Shown here: piece by piece, positions 1 to 8,286 of the stretch
How the letters are laid out: the number at the start of each line of letters is the position of its first letter
Position numbering within the stretch: position 1 is the first letter of the stretch
NCBI RefSeq assembly: GCF_009602465.1
Contig: NZ_WBKP01000031.1
Coordinates: 1-43,903, forward strand
From: Cumulibacter manganitolerans
GTDB taxonomy: Bacteria > Actinomycetota > Actinomycetes > Mycobacteriales > Antricoccaceae
Direction: 5' to 3'
DNA length: 43,903 nucleotides
Notes under the pieces: generated by a model
Told to the model about the DNA's origin: nothing
The model's database searches: none
The model's input: the letters and a program-made list of their open reading frames with translations, nothing else
Program-made: the position numbers and the translations under genes

Positions 1-1
1 C

Positions 2-244
2 GTTCCCACCGCGCCCACGCCCAACCGGTCGACCAGACCCATGAGCGCGACCGTGACGAGCGCCAGCACGACGGACGTGGCCCTCGCGTCGATCGGGGCG
101 GCGCTCGGCTCCAACCTCGTGGTGAAGGCGGTGCTCGCCTTCGTCGCCGGCGGCCGCCGGTTCGGGCTCGCGTTCGTCGCGACGATCGCGGTGCCGACGG
201 TGGTGTTCGCGGCCGCGCTGTGGCTGGTCGTCGCGCGCGGCTGA
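2..244 (+). CDS. C-terminal end of a membrane protein, possibly MgtC/DUF4010 family (partial)
   Basis: The open frame runs in from the window edge and ends at TGA 242-244, so only about 80 residues are seen. The end holds two hydrophobic segments separated by GGRRFGL, in the context NLVVKAVLAFVAGGRRFGL. This resembles the last helices of DUF4010/MgtC-type integral membrane proteins, where an N-x-(L/V)-x-K helix is followed by a GGRR(F/Y)G turn. The family call is from remembered motifs only. An ATG lies at 41, but the frame is open upstream of it, so I treat that codon as internal. It ends 20 bp before the stop of the convergent transporter gene. The minus strand is also open here, which lowers confidence. 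Confidence 0.45.
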   Translation, partial: VPTAPTPNRSTRPMSATVTSASTTDVALASIGAALGSNLVVKAVLAFVAGGRRFGLAFVATIAVPTVVFAAALWLVVARG

Positions 245-263
245 GCGCCCGCCGTCCGGTGCC

Positions 264-2612
264 TCAGACGGTGAGCGGGTCGCGGGCGTCGTCCTGCTCG
301 CGGCGCTCGGCGGCCTCGAGCCTCTCCAGCAGCTTCGTGCCCTCGACGTCGGCGTGCGGGATGAGCCGGTCCAGCCACCGGGGCAGGTACCAGGCGCGCT
401 CGCCCAGCAGCCGCATCACCGCGGGCACGATGGTCATCCGCACGACGAAGGCGTCGAACAGCACGCCGGCGGCCAGCGCGAAGCCGACCGAGGCGATGAT
501 CGCGTCGGGCGCCAGGATGAACCCGGCGAACACCGAGATCATGATGATCGCCGCCGCCGTGACGACGCGCGAGCCCGCCATGTAGCCGGAGGTCACCGCG
601 CGCCGGGCGGGGGCGCCGTGCGCGTGCGCCTCCCGCATGCCGCTCACCAGGAACATCTCGTAGTCCATCGACAGCCCGAACAGGATGCCGATCAGCAGCA
701 CCGGCAGGAAGCTGATGATCGGTGCCGGCGTCTCGACGCCGAACAGCCCCTGCAGCCAGCCGAGCTGGTAGACGGCGACGACGGCCCCGAACGAGGCGGC
801 GATCGACAGCAGGAAGCCCAGCACCGCCTTCAGCGGCACGACGATCGAGCGGAACACGAACAGCAGCAGCACCAGCGCCAGGCCGACCACGATCGCCAGA
901 TAGACCGGCAGCGCGTTGAGCAGCTTCTGGGAGATGTCCATCGCCACCACGTTCAACCCGGTCACCTCGGTCGTCGCGCCGTTCTTCGCGCCCAGCGCGG
1001 CGCCCGCGTCGCGCAGGTCGTGCACCAGGCTCTCGGTGGCCACGTCCGCGGCGCCGGTCTTGGGCACCACCTGCAGCACGTAGAAGGTCCCGTCGTCGGT
1101 ACCGGCGACCGCACGCGCGCTGGCCACATTGTCCAGCTTCGCGATCGCGTCGACGTACGGCTGCATCACGATGCCGGCCTTCGCCTGCGCGACGGCCATC
1201 TGCAGCAGCTCGGGGGAGGCGTACTTCGCCAGCTCGGGGTTGGCCGCGGCCTGCTGCTGCAGCTGCTGCTGGACCTTGGCCTCGACACCGGCCGAGGTCT
1301 GGGGATCGAGCTGCACCGGCTGGTCGGGCTCGACGAGCATGATCAGCGGGTTGTTCGCGCCGTCCCCGAATCCCTTGACGACGAGGTCGTAGGCCTGGCG
1401 CTTGCTGGTGTCGGGCGCCGCCGTGCCGTCGGTCGGCAGCCCCAGACGCAGCTGCGCCGCCGGGATGGCCACGATCGCCAGGACGATGACGCCGCCGATC
1501 AGGGCGAGCAGGGGACGCCGGTCGATGAACCGGATCCAGCGGTTCGGCGTGTGGTGCTCGTCCACCGGGATCGGCGCGCCGTCGTGCGCCTGCGCGGCCG
1601 CGCGCAGCTTCTTCGGCAGCGCGCGGTACCCCGCGGCCCCGAGCAGCGCCGGGAGCAGGGTGATCGCGACGAGCACCGCGATCGCGACGGTGAACGCCGA
1701 GCCGAGGCCCATCACTCCCAGGAACGGGACGCCGACGACGGTGAGCGCGGCGAGCGCGATCACCACGGTGAGGCCGGCGAACACGACGGCGGTGCCGGCG
1801 GTGCCGTTGGCCCGGGCGATCGACTCCTCGACGCCGATCCCGCGGCGCAGCTGGTCGCGGTGCTTCGAGACGATGAACAGCGCGTAGTCGATGCCGACCG
1901 CCAGGCCGAGCATGAGGGCCAGGATCGGGGCGGTGTCCGACATCGTCGTGAACCCGGAGGCGAGCAGGATGCCGGAGATGCCGATGCCCAGGCCGATCAG
2001 CGCGGTCAGCACCGGCAGGCCGGCCGCGACCACCGACCCGAAGGTGATCAGCAGGACGACGATCGCGATCGCCACGCCGATGCCTTCGGTGGAGCCGATC
2101 GAGGGCACCTGCTTCGCGGCTGCGCCACCGACCTCCACCCGCAGGGCGGCGCTGTCGTGCTCGTCGGCGACCTGTGCGATCCGCTGCAGCGTGTGCGCGG
2201 GGATCTCCGACATCTCGCCCCGGAAGACGATGCTGATGTAGCCGATCGCCGGGTCGGTCGGGGAGATGCTGCCGCCCGGCAGCGGCGGCGTCACCGACGC
2301 CACCTTCTCGAGCCCGCCGACCGCGCTGGTGATCTCGGTGATGGCCTGCTGGTTCTCGGGGGAGGACAGCGTGCCGTCCTTGGCCTCGAGCACGATGCGC
2401 CCGGTCGTCCCGCCGGCGGCGGGGATCTTCTCGGTGAGCTTCTCGAGCGCGGTCTGCGACTGCAGGCCCGGGATCGAGAACTGCGAGCTGAAGGTGCCCT
2501 TCAGCAGCGCCGCCGACGCGCCGATCGCGACCAGCACGAGCAGCCAGCCGGCGATCACCGCCTTGCGGTTGCGCACGCTGAAGTGCCCGATGCGATACAG
2601 GAGGGTAGCCAC
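264..2612 (-). CDS. MMPL/RND family transporter
   Basis: A 782-residue MMPL (RND superfamily) inner-membrane transporter, probably a proton-driven exporter of a lipid or drug. The layout is the standard duplicated one: TM1 near residues 15-37, a large extracytoplasmic loop, TM2-6, a cytoplasmic linker, then the same again. The paired membrane Asp-Tyr motifs of the proton relay are visible as GIDYALF in the first half and SMDYEMF in the second. I chose GTG at 2612 because an AAAGGA ribosome site sits five bases upstream; the open frame extends 93 codons further but would overlap the preceding tetR gene. It lies 29 bp after that tetR gene on the same strand, so the two are probably one transcript and this pump the regulator's target. 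The substrate cannot be told from sequence. It is of the YdfJ/MmpL type rather than a large mycobacterial MmpL. Confidence 0.93.
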   Translation of the reverse strand: MATLLYRIGHFSVRNRKAVIAGWLLVLVAIGASAALLKGTFSSQFSIPGLQSQTALEKLTEKIPAAGGTTGRIVLEAKDGTLSSPENQQAITEITSAVGGLEKVASVTPPLPGGSISPTDPAIGYISIVFRGEMSEIPAHTLQRIAQVADEHDSAALRVEVGGAAAKQVPSIGSTEGIGVAIAIVVLLITFGSVVAAGLPVLTALIGLGIGISGILLASGFTTMSDTAPILALMLGLAVGIDYALFIVSKHRDQLRRGIGVEESIARANGTAGTAVVFAGLTVVIALAALTVVGVPFLGVMGLGSAFTVAIAVLVAITLLPALLGAAGYRALPKKLRAAAQAHDGAPIPVDEHHTPNRWIRFIDRRPLLALIGGVIVLAIVAIPAAQLRLGLPTDGTAAPDTSKRQAYDLVVKGFGDGANNPLIMLVEPDQPVQLDPQTSAGVEAKVQQQLQQQAAANPELAKYASPELLQMAVAQAKAGIVMQPYVDAIAKLDNVASARAVAGTDDGTFYVLQVVPKTGAADVATESLVHDLRDAGAALGAKNGATTEVTGLNVVAMDISQKLLNALPVYLAIVVGLALVLLLFVFRSIVVPLKAVLGFLLSIAASFGAVVAVYQLGWLQGLFGVETPAPIISFLPVLLIGILFGLSMDYEMFLVSGMREAHAHGAPARRAVTSGYMAGSRVVTAAAIIMISVFAGFILAPDAIIASVGFALAAGVLFDAFVVRMTIVPAVMRLLGERAWYLPRWLDRLIPHADVEGTKLLERLEAAERREQDDARDPLTV

Positions 2613-2641
2613 GAGGGTCCTTTCGAGGACGAGAGCGAGAG

Positions 2642-3301
2642 TCAGGAGGGGTCGGCGCGCAGCTTGTGCAGCAGGCCCAGGTGCGGGTCGAGCCAGGACA
2701 GGTCGAGGATGCTCAGCGAGTCGGCGACGTGACCGGCGAGCGCGCGGACCCCGCCGCGCCCGTCGGACTGCAGCCAGTGCTCCATCGCCGCGTTCAGGCA
2801 GCTCGCGACGGCGGTTACCGTGGCGGCCATCCGCAGCCGGTCGATGCGGCCGTCGGAGAGCTCGATGATCTCCGCGACGATCCGCCGGCACTTGAGCCGC
2901 TCGTTGCGCGCGGTGACGGCGGCGATCTCGGGTTCGTCGAGCTGCAGCTCGTAGAGCGTGAGGCAGTCCGCCCAGAACGAGTCCGGCATGCTGCGGAAGG
3001 CCGCGGCCAGCCGCTCGCGGGTACCGCCGAGGTCGCCGTTGGCCAGCTCGGCGGCGAGGTGGTCGAGCAGCTGGTCCTCCTCGTCGAGCACGAAGCAGTC
3101 GGCCTTCGACGGGAAGTAGTTGGAGATCGTGCGTCGCGAGACCCCGGCCTCAGCGGCGATGTCCGCCACGGTGACCTGGTGGTAGCCGCGCTCGGCGGCG
3201 AGCCGCACGGCGGCCCGGGAGATCGCGGTGCGGCGCTGCGCCTTCTGTGCCTCGCGCAGCCCGGTGCTCTGCCCGTCGGGGAGGGCGGGGTTCGCGGTCA
3301 T
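2642..3301 (-). CDS. TetR family transcriptional regulator
   Basis: A 219-residue TetR-type repressor. The N-terminal helix-turn-helix is clear near residues 20-65: TAISRAAVRLAAERGYHQ, then VTVADIAAEAGVSRRTISNYF, then PSKADCF. The C-terminal ligand domain is variable. I chose ATG 3301 rather than the codon 12 residues upstream because a TACCCT -10 box ends exactly six bases before this ATG, which predicts a leaderless mRNA, and the upstream codon lies inside the operator. Two tandem palindromic sites overlap the -35 box, which fits autorepression. The mmpL pump follows 29 bp downstream and alr diverges on the other side. The inducer is unknown; co-transcription with an exporter suggests it senses a compound the pump removes. 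Confidence 0.95.
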   Translation of the reverse strand: MTANPALPDGQSTGLREAQKAQRRTAISRAAVRLAAERGYHQVTVADIAAEAGVSRRTISNYFPSKADCFVLDEEDQLLDHLAAELANGDLGGTRERLAAAFRSMPDSFWADCLTLYELQLDEPEIAAVTARNERLKCRRIVAEIIELSDGRIDRLRMAATVTAVASCLNAAMEHWLQSDGRGGVRALAGHVADSLSILDLSWLDPHLGLLHKLRADPS

Positions 3302-3307
3302 GCGTCC

Positions 3308-3354
3308 AGGGTACGAACAATCTTGCCCATTGTGCAAAACTGCCCAGTGTGCAA
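3308..3354 (-). promoter_or_regulatory. tetR-mmpL promoter with tandem operators
   Basis: On the minus strand TTGCAC (3332-3337) and TACCCT (3308-3313) are separated by 18 bp, and the A of the tetR ATG (3301) falls at the expected +1. Two near-identical 14-mers, TGCCCATTGTGCAA (3324-3337) and TGCCCAGTGTGCAA (3341-3354), lie 17 bp apart. Each extends to a 15-bp imperfect palindrome of the form TTGCCCA-N-TGTGCAA. Placement over the -35 box fits a TetR operator that blocks RNA polymerase. TetR binding itself is inference. Confidence 0.75.
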
Positions 3355-3410
3355 TCGGTCACGAGCGTGTGCTCCGGGCGCCGCCGCGCCGGTTGCGGCA
3401 GACTGGACAA

Positions 3411-4550
3411 GTGACCGACATTCCGCTGAGCCCCGGCATGGCCGTGCTGGACGTCGACCTGTCGGCCATCACCGACAACGTGCGCACCCTTCGGGCACGC
3501 GTCGACCGCCCGCTGATGGCCGTGGTCAAGGCCGACGGCTACGGGCACGGCCTCGTCGAGGCGGCGCGCGCCGCGCTGGCCGGCGGCGCCGATTCGCTCG
3601 GCGTCACCACGCTGGGTGAGGCGCGCGCGTTGCGGGAGGCCGGCGTCGACGCGCCGCTGCTGTCGTGGCTGCACGCGCCGGGCGCCGACTTCGGCTGGGC
3701 GATCGGCGCGGGGGTCGCCCTCGGCCTGTCCTCGCTCGAGGCCCTGGAGGCCGTCGCGGCCGCCGGCGCCGGCGCGGCGGTGCACCTGAAGATCGACACC
3801 GGGCTGGGCCGCGCCGGATGCACGGCGGACGACTGGCCGGCGCTGGTCGAGCGGGCCGCGGGCCTCGCGGCCGACGGCCGGCTCTCCGTGGCCGGCATCT
3901 GGAGCCACTTCGCGTTCGCCGACGCGCCCGGGCATCCGACCGTCCGCCGGCAGGTGGTCAACCTGCGCGCCGCCGCGGACGTCGCCCGCGCCGCCGGCCT
4001 GGACGGCTTCGCGCTGCACATCGCCAACTCGGCCGCCACGCTGACCGACCCCGACGCCTGGTGCGACGTGGTGCGCCCCGGGGTCGCGGTCTACGGGCTG
4101 GACCCCATGGGCGGCGACCCGGCCGCCTACGGGCTGCGTCCGGCCATGCGGGCGAGCGCCCGCGTGCTGATGGCCAAGGACGTGCCGGCCGGCACCGGCG
4201 TCTCCTACGGCCTGACGTACACCACGAACGCGCCCACCCGGCTCGCCGTCGTCCCGGTCGGGTACGCCGACGGGATCCCGCGCGCCGCGAGCAACAAGGC
4301 GCCGGTGGCCATCGGGGGCCGCCGCTACCGCATCGCGGGGCGCGTGTGCATGGACCAGTTCGTGGTGGACGTCGGCGACGCGCCGGTGGCCGCCGGCGAC
4401 GAGGTCGTCCTGTGGGGCGACGCGGCGTACGGCGAGCCGACCGCGCAGGAGTGGGCGGACGCCGCGGACACCATCCACTACGAGATCGTCGCGCGGGTCG
4501 GCGGCCGGTTCGTGCGCCGTCACCACGACGACCTCCGCGGGAGGGCCTGA
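3411..4550 (+). CDS. alr: Alanine racemase
   Basis: PLP-dependent interconversion of L- and D-alanine for peptidoglycan (379 residues, normal length). The PLP lysine is Lys40 in AVVKADGYGHG, and the second catalytic base, Tyr266, is in VSYGLTY. The C-terminal beta domain includes GYADG, RVCMDQ and the closing EIVARVGGRFVRRH. I chose GTG 3411 because it gives a family-like N-terminus just before the first strand (MAVLDVDLSAI). There is no clear Shine-Dalgarno; a CAGACT box lies six bases upstream, which suggests a leaderless message. The gene heads a tight cluster with the hydrolase, tsaE, tsaB, rimI and tsaD, the same order I recall in mycobacteria. It ends in a TGATG overlap with the next gene. 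Confidence 0.97.
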   Translation: MTDIPLSPGMAVLDVDLSAITDNVRTLRARVDRPLMAVVKADGYGHGLVEAARAALAGGADSLGVTTLGEARALREAGVDAPLLSWLHAPGADFGWAIGAGVALGLSSLEALEAVAAAGAGAAVHLKIDTGLGRAGCTADDWPALVERAAGLAADGRLSVAGIWSHFAFADAPGHPTVRRQVVNLRAAADVARAAGLDGFALHIANSAATLTDPDAWCDVVRPGVAVYGLDPMGGDPAAYGLRPAMRASARVLMAKDVPAGTGVSYGLTYTTNAPTRLAVVPVGYADGIPRAASNKAPVAIGGRRYRIAGRVCMDQFVVDVGDAPVAAGDEVVLWGDAAYGEPTAQEWADAADTIHYEIVARVGGRFVRRHHDDLRGRA

Positions 4551-5635
4551 TGGCCCGGCTGAGCCGCACGCTGGCCATCGCGGCCGGCAGCATCGCGGGC
4601 GCCACGGCGCTGCTGAACACCGCCCGCGTCGTCGCCGAGCGGGTGACGGTCAACCGGCTGCACGGCGCGCCGGACGAGTACGCCGACGAGCCGTTCGGCG
4701 CGCTGCCCAGCGACCGGCACTACACGGTCACCGCCACCGACGGGACCCCGCTGTACGTCGAGGAGGTCGGCCCGCTCGACGCCCCGCTGACCGTGCTGTT
4801 CGCGCACGGCAACGCGCTGGAGATGGGCAGCTTCCACTTCCAGCGGCGCGCGCTGGCCGAGGCGGCCGATCCGGCGGTGCGGATGGTGTTCTTCGACCAC
4901 CGCTCGCACGGCCGCTCGGGGCACTCCGAGCCGGAGTACTGCACGATCGACCAGCTCGGCGCCGACCTCGAGCAGGTGCTGCAGGCGGCGACCGACGACG
5001 ACCAGAAGACGGTCCTCGTGGGCCACTCGATGGGTGGCATGGCCATCATGGGCCTGGCGGACCGGCGTCCGGAGCGCTTCGGCGCGCAGATCGTCGGGGT
5101 CGCGCTCATGTCGACCTCGGCCGGCAACCTGATCTCCGCCGTCCGCGCCGGCCTGCCCACGACCGTCGTCCAGCGCACCCTGCCCGCCCTGGTGCGCACC
5201 GCGCACCTCGCGCCGCGCTCGATCGAGCGCGGCCGCCGGCTGACCTCCGACACCTCCTGGCTGCTGATCCGCAAGTTCTCCTTCGGCGAAAAGGGCGCGC
5301 CGGTGTCCGTCGCCGACTACGTCGATCGGATGATCGGCGCGACCCCACTCGACGTCGTCGCCGACTTCTACCCGACGCTCGCCGGCCACGACAAGGTGCA
5401 GGCGCTCGCGGCCATCTCCAAGGCGGAGACGTTGATCGTCTGCGGCGACGAGGACCGCGTGACGCCGATCGAGCACAGCGAGCTGATCGCCCGCGAGCTG
5501 CCGGCGGCCCGGTTCTACGTGGTGCCCGGCGCCGGCCACCTCGCGATGCTGGAGTACCCGCAGCTGTGCAACGACCAGTTGCTGGCGTTCCTCCGGCGCG
5601 CGGCGAAGCCCGCCCGCAAGAAGGCCAAGGCGTGA
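4550..5635 (+). CDS. Alpha/beta hydrolase
   Basis: A 361-residue alpha/beta-fold hydrolase. The nucleophile elbow is GHSMGG (Ser160), the acid is the Asp in CGDEDRVTP and the catalytic His is in PGAGHLAMLEYP, so the triad is complete. The oxyanion region is FAHGNALEM. The N-terminus has a hydrophobic stretch (about residues 6-20) that may be a membrane anchor or signal. ATG 4550 overlaps the alr stop by one base and has GGGAGG upstream. A hydrolase in this position, between alr and tsaE, is conserved in many actinobacteria, but its substrate is unknown. The fold alone does not separate esterase, lipase or C-C hydrolase activity. Confidence 0.92.
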   Translation: MARLSRTLAIAAGSIAGATALLNTARVVAERVTVNRLHGAPDEYADEPFGALPSDRHYTVTATDGTPLYVEEVGPLDAPLTVLFAHGNALEMGSFHFQRRALAEAADPAVRMVFFDHRSHGRSGHSEPEYCTIDQLGADLEQVLQAATDDDQKTVLVGHSMGGMAIMGLADRRPERFGAQIVGVALMSTSAGNLISAVRAGLPTTVVQRTLPALVRTAHLAPRSIERGRRLTSDTSWLLIRKFSFGEKGAPVSVADYVDRMIGATPLDVVADFYPTLAGHDKVQALAAISKAETLIVCGDEDRVTPIEHSELIARELPAARFYVVPGAGHLAMLEYPQLCNDQLLAFLRRAAKPARKKAKA

Positions 5636-6108
5636 GCGAGCTGCCCGCCCGCGTCGTCGCGGCCACCCCCGCCGAGCTGCAGGACCTCGCCGCCCGCGTC
5701 GCCGAGCAGCTGCGGGCCGGCGATCTGGTCATCCTGCGCGGTCCGCTCGGGGCCGGCAAGACCACCTTCGCGCAGGGCGTCGGCGCCGCGCTCGGCGTGG
5801 CCGAGCGGCTGACGTCGCCGACCTTCGTGATCGCCCGCGAGCATCGGGGCCGGGTCCCGGTGATCCACGTCGACGCCTACCGGCTGGGCGGCATCGACGA
5901 GCTCGACGACCTGGACCTGGACGCCGAGGTGCACGAGGCGGTCACCCTCGTCGAGTGGGGCGAGGGCCTCGCCGAGGTGCTCGCCGACGACGGGTACCTC
6001 GTGGTCGACATCGACCGCGAGAGCGCCGACGGCGAGCAGCGCGTCGTCCACCTGCGCGCCGCCGGGCCGCGGTGGGCCGGCGTCATCGGCAGAGAGGCAC
6101 GCTCATGA
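5632..6108 (+). CDS. tsaE: tRNA t6A biosynthesis ATPase TsaE
   Basis: A 158-residue P-loop ATPase that acts with TsaB and TsaD in transferring threonylcarbamoyl to A37 of ANN-decoding tRNAs. The Walker A motif GPLGAGKTT is at residues 37-45. SPTFVIAREH and HVDAYRL, the conserved middle of the family, follow. VEWGEGL (residues ~107-113) is the Walker B-like tail. I start at GTG 5632 because it overlaps the hydrolase stop as GTGA, the usual coupling in this cluster. Start codons further upstream would lie deep inside the hydrolase. It ends in an ATGA overlap with tsaB. Confidence 0.96.
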   Translation: MSELPARVVAATPAELQDLAARVAEQLRAGDLVILRGPLGAGKTTFAQGVGAALGVAERLTSPTFVIAREHRGRVPVIHVDAYRLGGIDELDDLDLDAEVHEAVTLVEWGEGLAEVLADDGYLVVDIDRESADGEQRVVHLRAAGPRWAGVIGREARS

Positions 6109-6782
6109 GGCTGCTGGCCATCGACACCGCGACGCCGCGCATCGTCACGGGCGTCGTCGAGACGTCCGCGGGGCCGGCGCGCACGCTCGCGGCGGTCTCG
6201 CACGAGGCGGCGACGTCGCACGCGGAGGTGCTGACCCCCGCGGTGCGCCAGGTCGCCGAGCGGGCGGGCATCGCGCTGGGCGACCTCGACGGCGTCGTGG
6301 TCGGCCTGGGCCCGGGCCCGTTCACCGGCCTGCGGGTCGGCATCGTGACCGCCGCGGCGCTCGGTGACGCCCTCGGCGTGCCGGTGTGGGGCGTGTGCAC
6401 CCTCGACGCCATGGCGCCGCCGTCCGGCCGGGTGCTGGTGGTGACCGACGCGCGCCGCAAGGAGCTGTACTTCGCGACGTACCACGACGGCGTCCGCGCC
6501 GGCGAGCCGTCGGTCGCCGTACCGGAGGACGTGGTCTCCGCGGCCGCGGGGGTCGAGCGGGTCGTGCACGCCGGCGCGGAGAGGTACCTTGACCGGCTGG
6601 GCTCGCTGGGCGCGGCCGAGGAAGGGTTCCCGACGCCGGAGAGCCTGGTGGCGGTGGCCGCCCGCGAGGGGCTGCTCGGCGGCGCGTCGAGCGTCCTCCA
6701 GCCGATCTACATCCGCCGCCCGGACGCCGCCGAGCCGCGCGAGCGGCCGCCGCTCGACGTCGTCGGCCCCACCGGCCGATGA
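6105..6782 (+). CDS. tsaB: tRNA t6A biosynthesis protein TsaB
   Basis: A 225-residue ASKHA-fold protein, the non-catalytic paralogue and partner of TsaD. It begins LLAIDTATP and has the family signature GLGPGPFTGLRVGI near residues 67-80. TsaD's metal-binding HxxxH is absent, as expected. It is coupled to both neighbours by ATGA overlaps, so tsaE, tsaB, rimI and tsaD should be produced together. Confidence 0.96.
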   Translation: MRLLAIDTATPRIVTGVVETSAGPARTLAAVSHEAATSHAEVLTPAVRQVAERAGIALGDLDGVVVGLGPGPFTGLRVGIVTAAALGDALGVPVWGVCTLDAMAPPSGRVLVVTDARRKELYFATYHDGVRAGEPSVAVPEDVVSAAAGVERVVHAGAERYLDRLGSLGAAEEGFPTPESLVAVAAREGLLGGASSVLQPIYIRRPDAAEPRERPPLDVVGPTGR

Positions 6783-7225
6783 CCGGGATCGAGCTGCGCC
6801 CGATGACGACCGCCGACCTGCCCGCCGTCGTCGCGCTGGAGCACGAGCTGTTCGGGGCGCAGGCGTGGAACGAGCAGACGCTGGCCGACGAGCTCGCCGA
6901 GCGGGAGACCCGCTGGTACGTCGTCGCCGCGGAGGGCGCCGAGATCATCGGCTACGCGGGGCTGGCGACGTTCGGCGACGAGGCGCACGTGATGACGATC
7001 GGGACCGGCGGTGACCACCAGCGCCGCGGCGTCGGACGGCGGCTGCTGCGGGCGCTCCTGCAGGAGGCCGACCACAGCGGCGTCGCCCGGGTGATCCTCG
7101 AGGTGCGGGTGGACAACGGCGCGGCGATCGCGCTGTACGAGAGCGAGGGGTTCAGCACCGTGGGCGTGCGCAAGCGGTACTACCAGCCCGAGGACGTCGA
7201 CGCGGCGGTGATGATCCGTGGCTGA
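6779..7225 (+). CDS. rimI: Ribosomal protein alanine N-acetyltransferase RimI
   Basis: A 148-residue GNAT acetyltransferase. The acetyl-CoA binding loop is [10 protein letters not shown] (residues ~81-90), and the C-terminal half has the RimI pattern [18 protein letters not shown] followed by RKRYY. The family acetylates the N-terminus of ribosomal protein bS18 in E. coli, and actinobacterial homologues act more broadly on N-termini. It overlaps tsaB by four bases and tsaD by eight. The specific substrate here is inference from the family and the tsaB-rimI-tsaD order. Confidence 0.94.
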   Translation: MTGIELRPMTTADLPAVVALEHELFGAQAWNEQTLADELAERETRWYVVAAEGAEIIGYAGLATFGDEAHVMTIGTGGDHQRRGVGRRLLRALLQEADHSGVARVILEVRVDNGAAIALYESEGFSTVGVRKRYYQPEDVDAAVMIRG

Positions 7226-8276
7226 GCTGGTGACGCACGGCGGTGACGCGCCGCTGGTTCTCGGCTTCGAGACGTCCTGCGACGAGACCGGGATCGGCAT
7301 CGTGCGCGGCGAGCGGCTGCTGGCCAACGAGATCGCCTCGAGCGTCGAGCAGCACGCCCGCTTCGGCGGGGTCGTCCCCGAGGTGGCCTCCCGCGCGCAC
7401 CTCGAGGCGATGATCCCGACAGTGCGCCGGGCGCTGCGCACCGCGGGCGTCACGCTGCGCGACATCGACGCGATCGCCGTGACCGGCGGCCCGGGGCTGG
7501 CCGGCGCGCTGCTGGTGGGGACCGCGGCGGCGAAGGCGTACGCGCTCGCCACCGGCAAGCCGCTGTTCGCGGTCAACCACCTGGCCGCGCACGTCGCCGT
7601 CGACATCGTCGAGCACGGCCCGCTGCCCGAGCCGACGATGGCGCTGCTGGTCTCCGGCGGCCACTCGTCGATCCTGCAGGTCGACGACATCACCTCCTCG
7701 ATCACGCCGCTCGGCGCCACGATCGACGACGCGGCGGGGGAGGCCTTCGACAAGGTCGCGCGGCTGCTGCAGCTGGGCTTCCCCGGCGGCCCGGTCATCG
7801 ACCGGCTGGCCGTCGAGGGCGACGCCGACGCCATCGCCTTCCCGCGCGGGCTGACCGGGCCCGGCGACGCGCCGCTGGACTTCTCCTTCTCCGGGCTGAA
7901 GACCGCGGTCGCGCGGTGGGTCGAGGCCAAGCAGCGCGCCGGCGAGCCGATCCCGGTGGCCGACGTCGCGGCGTCCTTCCAGGAGGCCGTCGTCGACGTC
8001 CTCACCCGCAAGACGATCAGGGCGTGCGTGGAGCGCGGCGTCGAGCACCTGCAGATCGGCGGCGGCGTCGCCGCGAACTCCCGGCTCCGCGCGATGGCGC
8101 AGCAGCGCTGCGACGCCGCCGGCATCGGCCTGCGGGTCCCGCGCGCCGGGCTGTGCACCGACAACGGCGCGATGGTGGCCGCCCTCGGCGTCCGGCTCGC
8201 CGAGCGCGGCGCGACGCCCTCCGAGCTGGACTTCTCGGCGACCAGCTACCTGCCGGTGGACCGCATCCAGCTCTGA
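7218..8276 (+). CDS. tsaD: tRNA N6-adenosine threonylcarbamoyltransferase TsaD
   Basis: The catalytic subunit for t6A formation (352 residues, usual length). The metal-binding HxxxH is HLAAH, His121 and His125. The N-terminal [10 protein letters not shown] and the SGGHSS loop are intact, and the C-terminal [11 protein letters not shown] nucleotide-binding segment is present. GTG 7218 lies eight bases inside rimI. The gene stops at 8276, only 10 bp before the convergent methyltransferase stop. The GCCGGCCGGC palindrome between them is too short to call a terminator. Confidence 0.97.
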   Translation: MAELVTHGGDAPLVLGFETSCDETGIGIVRGERLLANEIASSVEQHARFGGVVPEVASRAHLEAMIPTVRRALRTAGVTLRDIDAIAVTGGPGLAGALLVGTAAAKAYALATGKPLFAVNHLAAHVAVDIVEHGPLPEPTMALLVSGGHSSILQVDDITSSITPLGATIDDAAGEAFDKVARLLQLGFPGGPVIDRLAVEGDADAIAFPRGLTGPGDAPLDFSFSGLKTAVARWVEAKQRAGEPIPVADVAASFQEAVVDVLTRKTIRACVERGVEHLQIGGGVAANSRLRAMAQQRCDAAGIGLRVPRAGLCTDNGAMVAALGVRLAERGATPSELDFSATSYLPVDRIQL

Positions 8277-8286
8277 GCCGGCCGGC

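Noticed and set aside
354-2732. A 792-codon open frame on the + strand opposite the mmpL gene
   Set aside because: It is Arg/Asp/Gln-rich low-complexity text, the mirror of GC-rich third positions of the real gene; it also runs across the tetR gene.
8277-8286. Terminator between tsaD and the methyltransferase (GCCGGCCGGC)
   Set aside because: The palindrome is ten bases with no loop and overlaps the methyltransferase stop.
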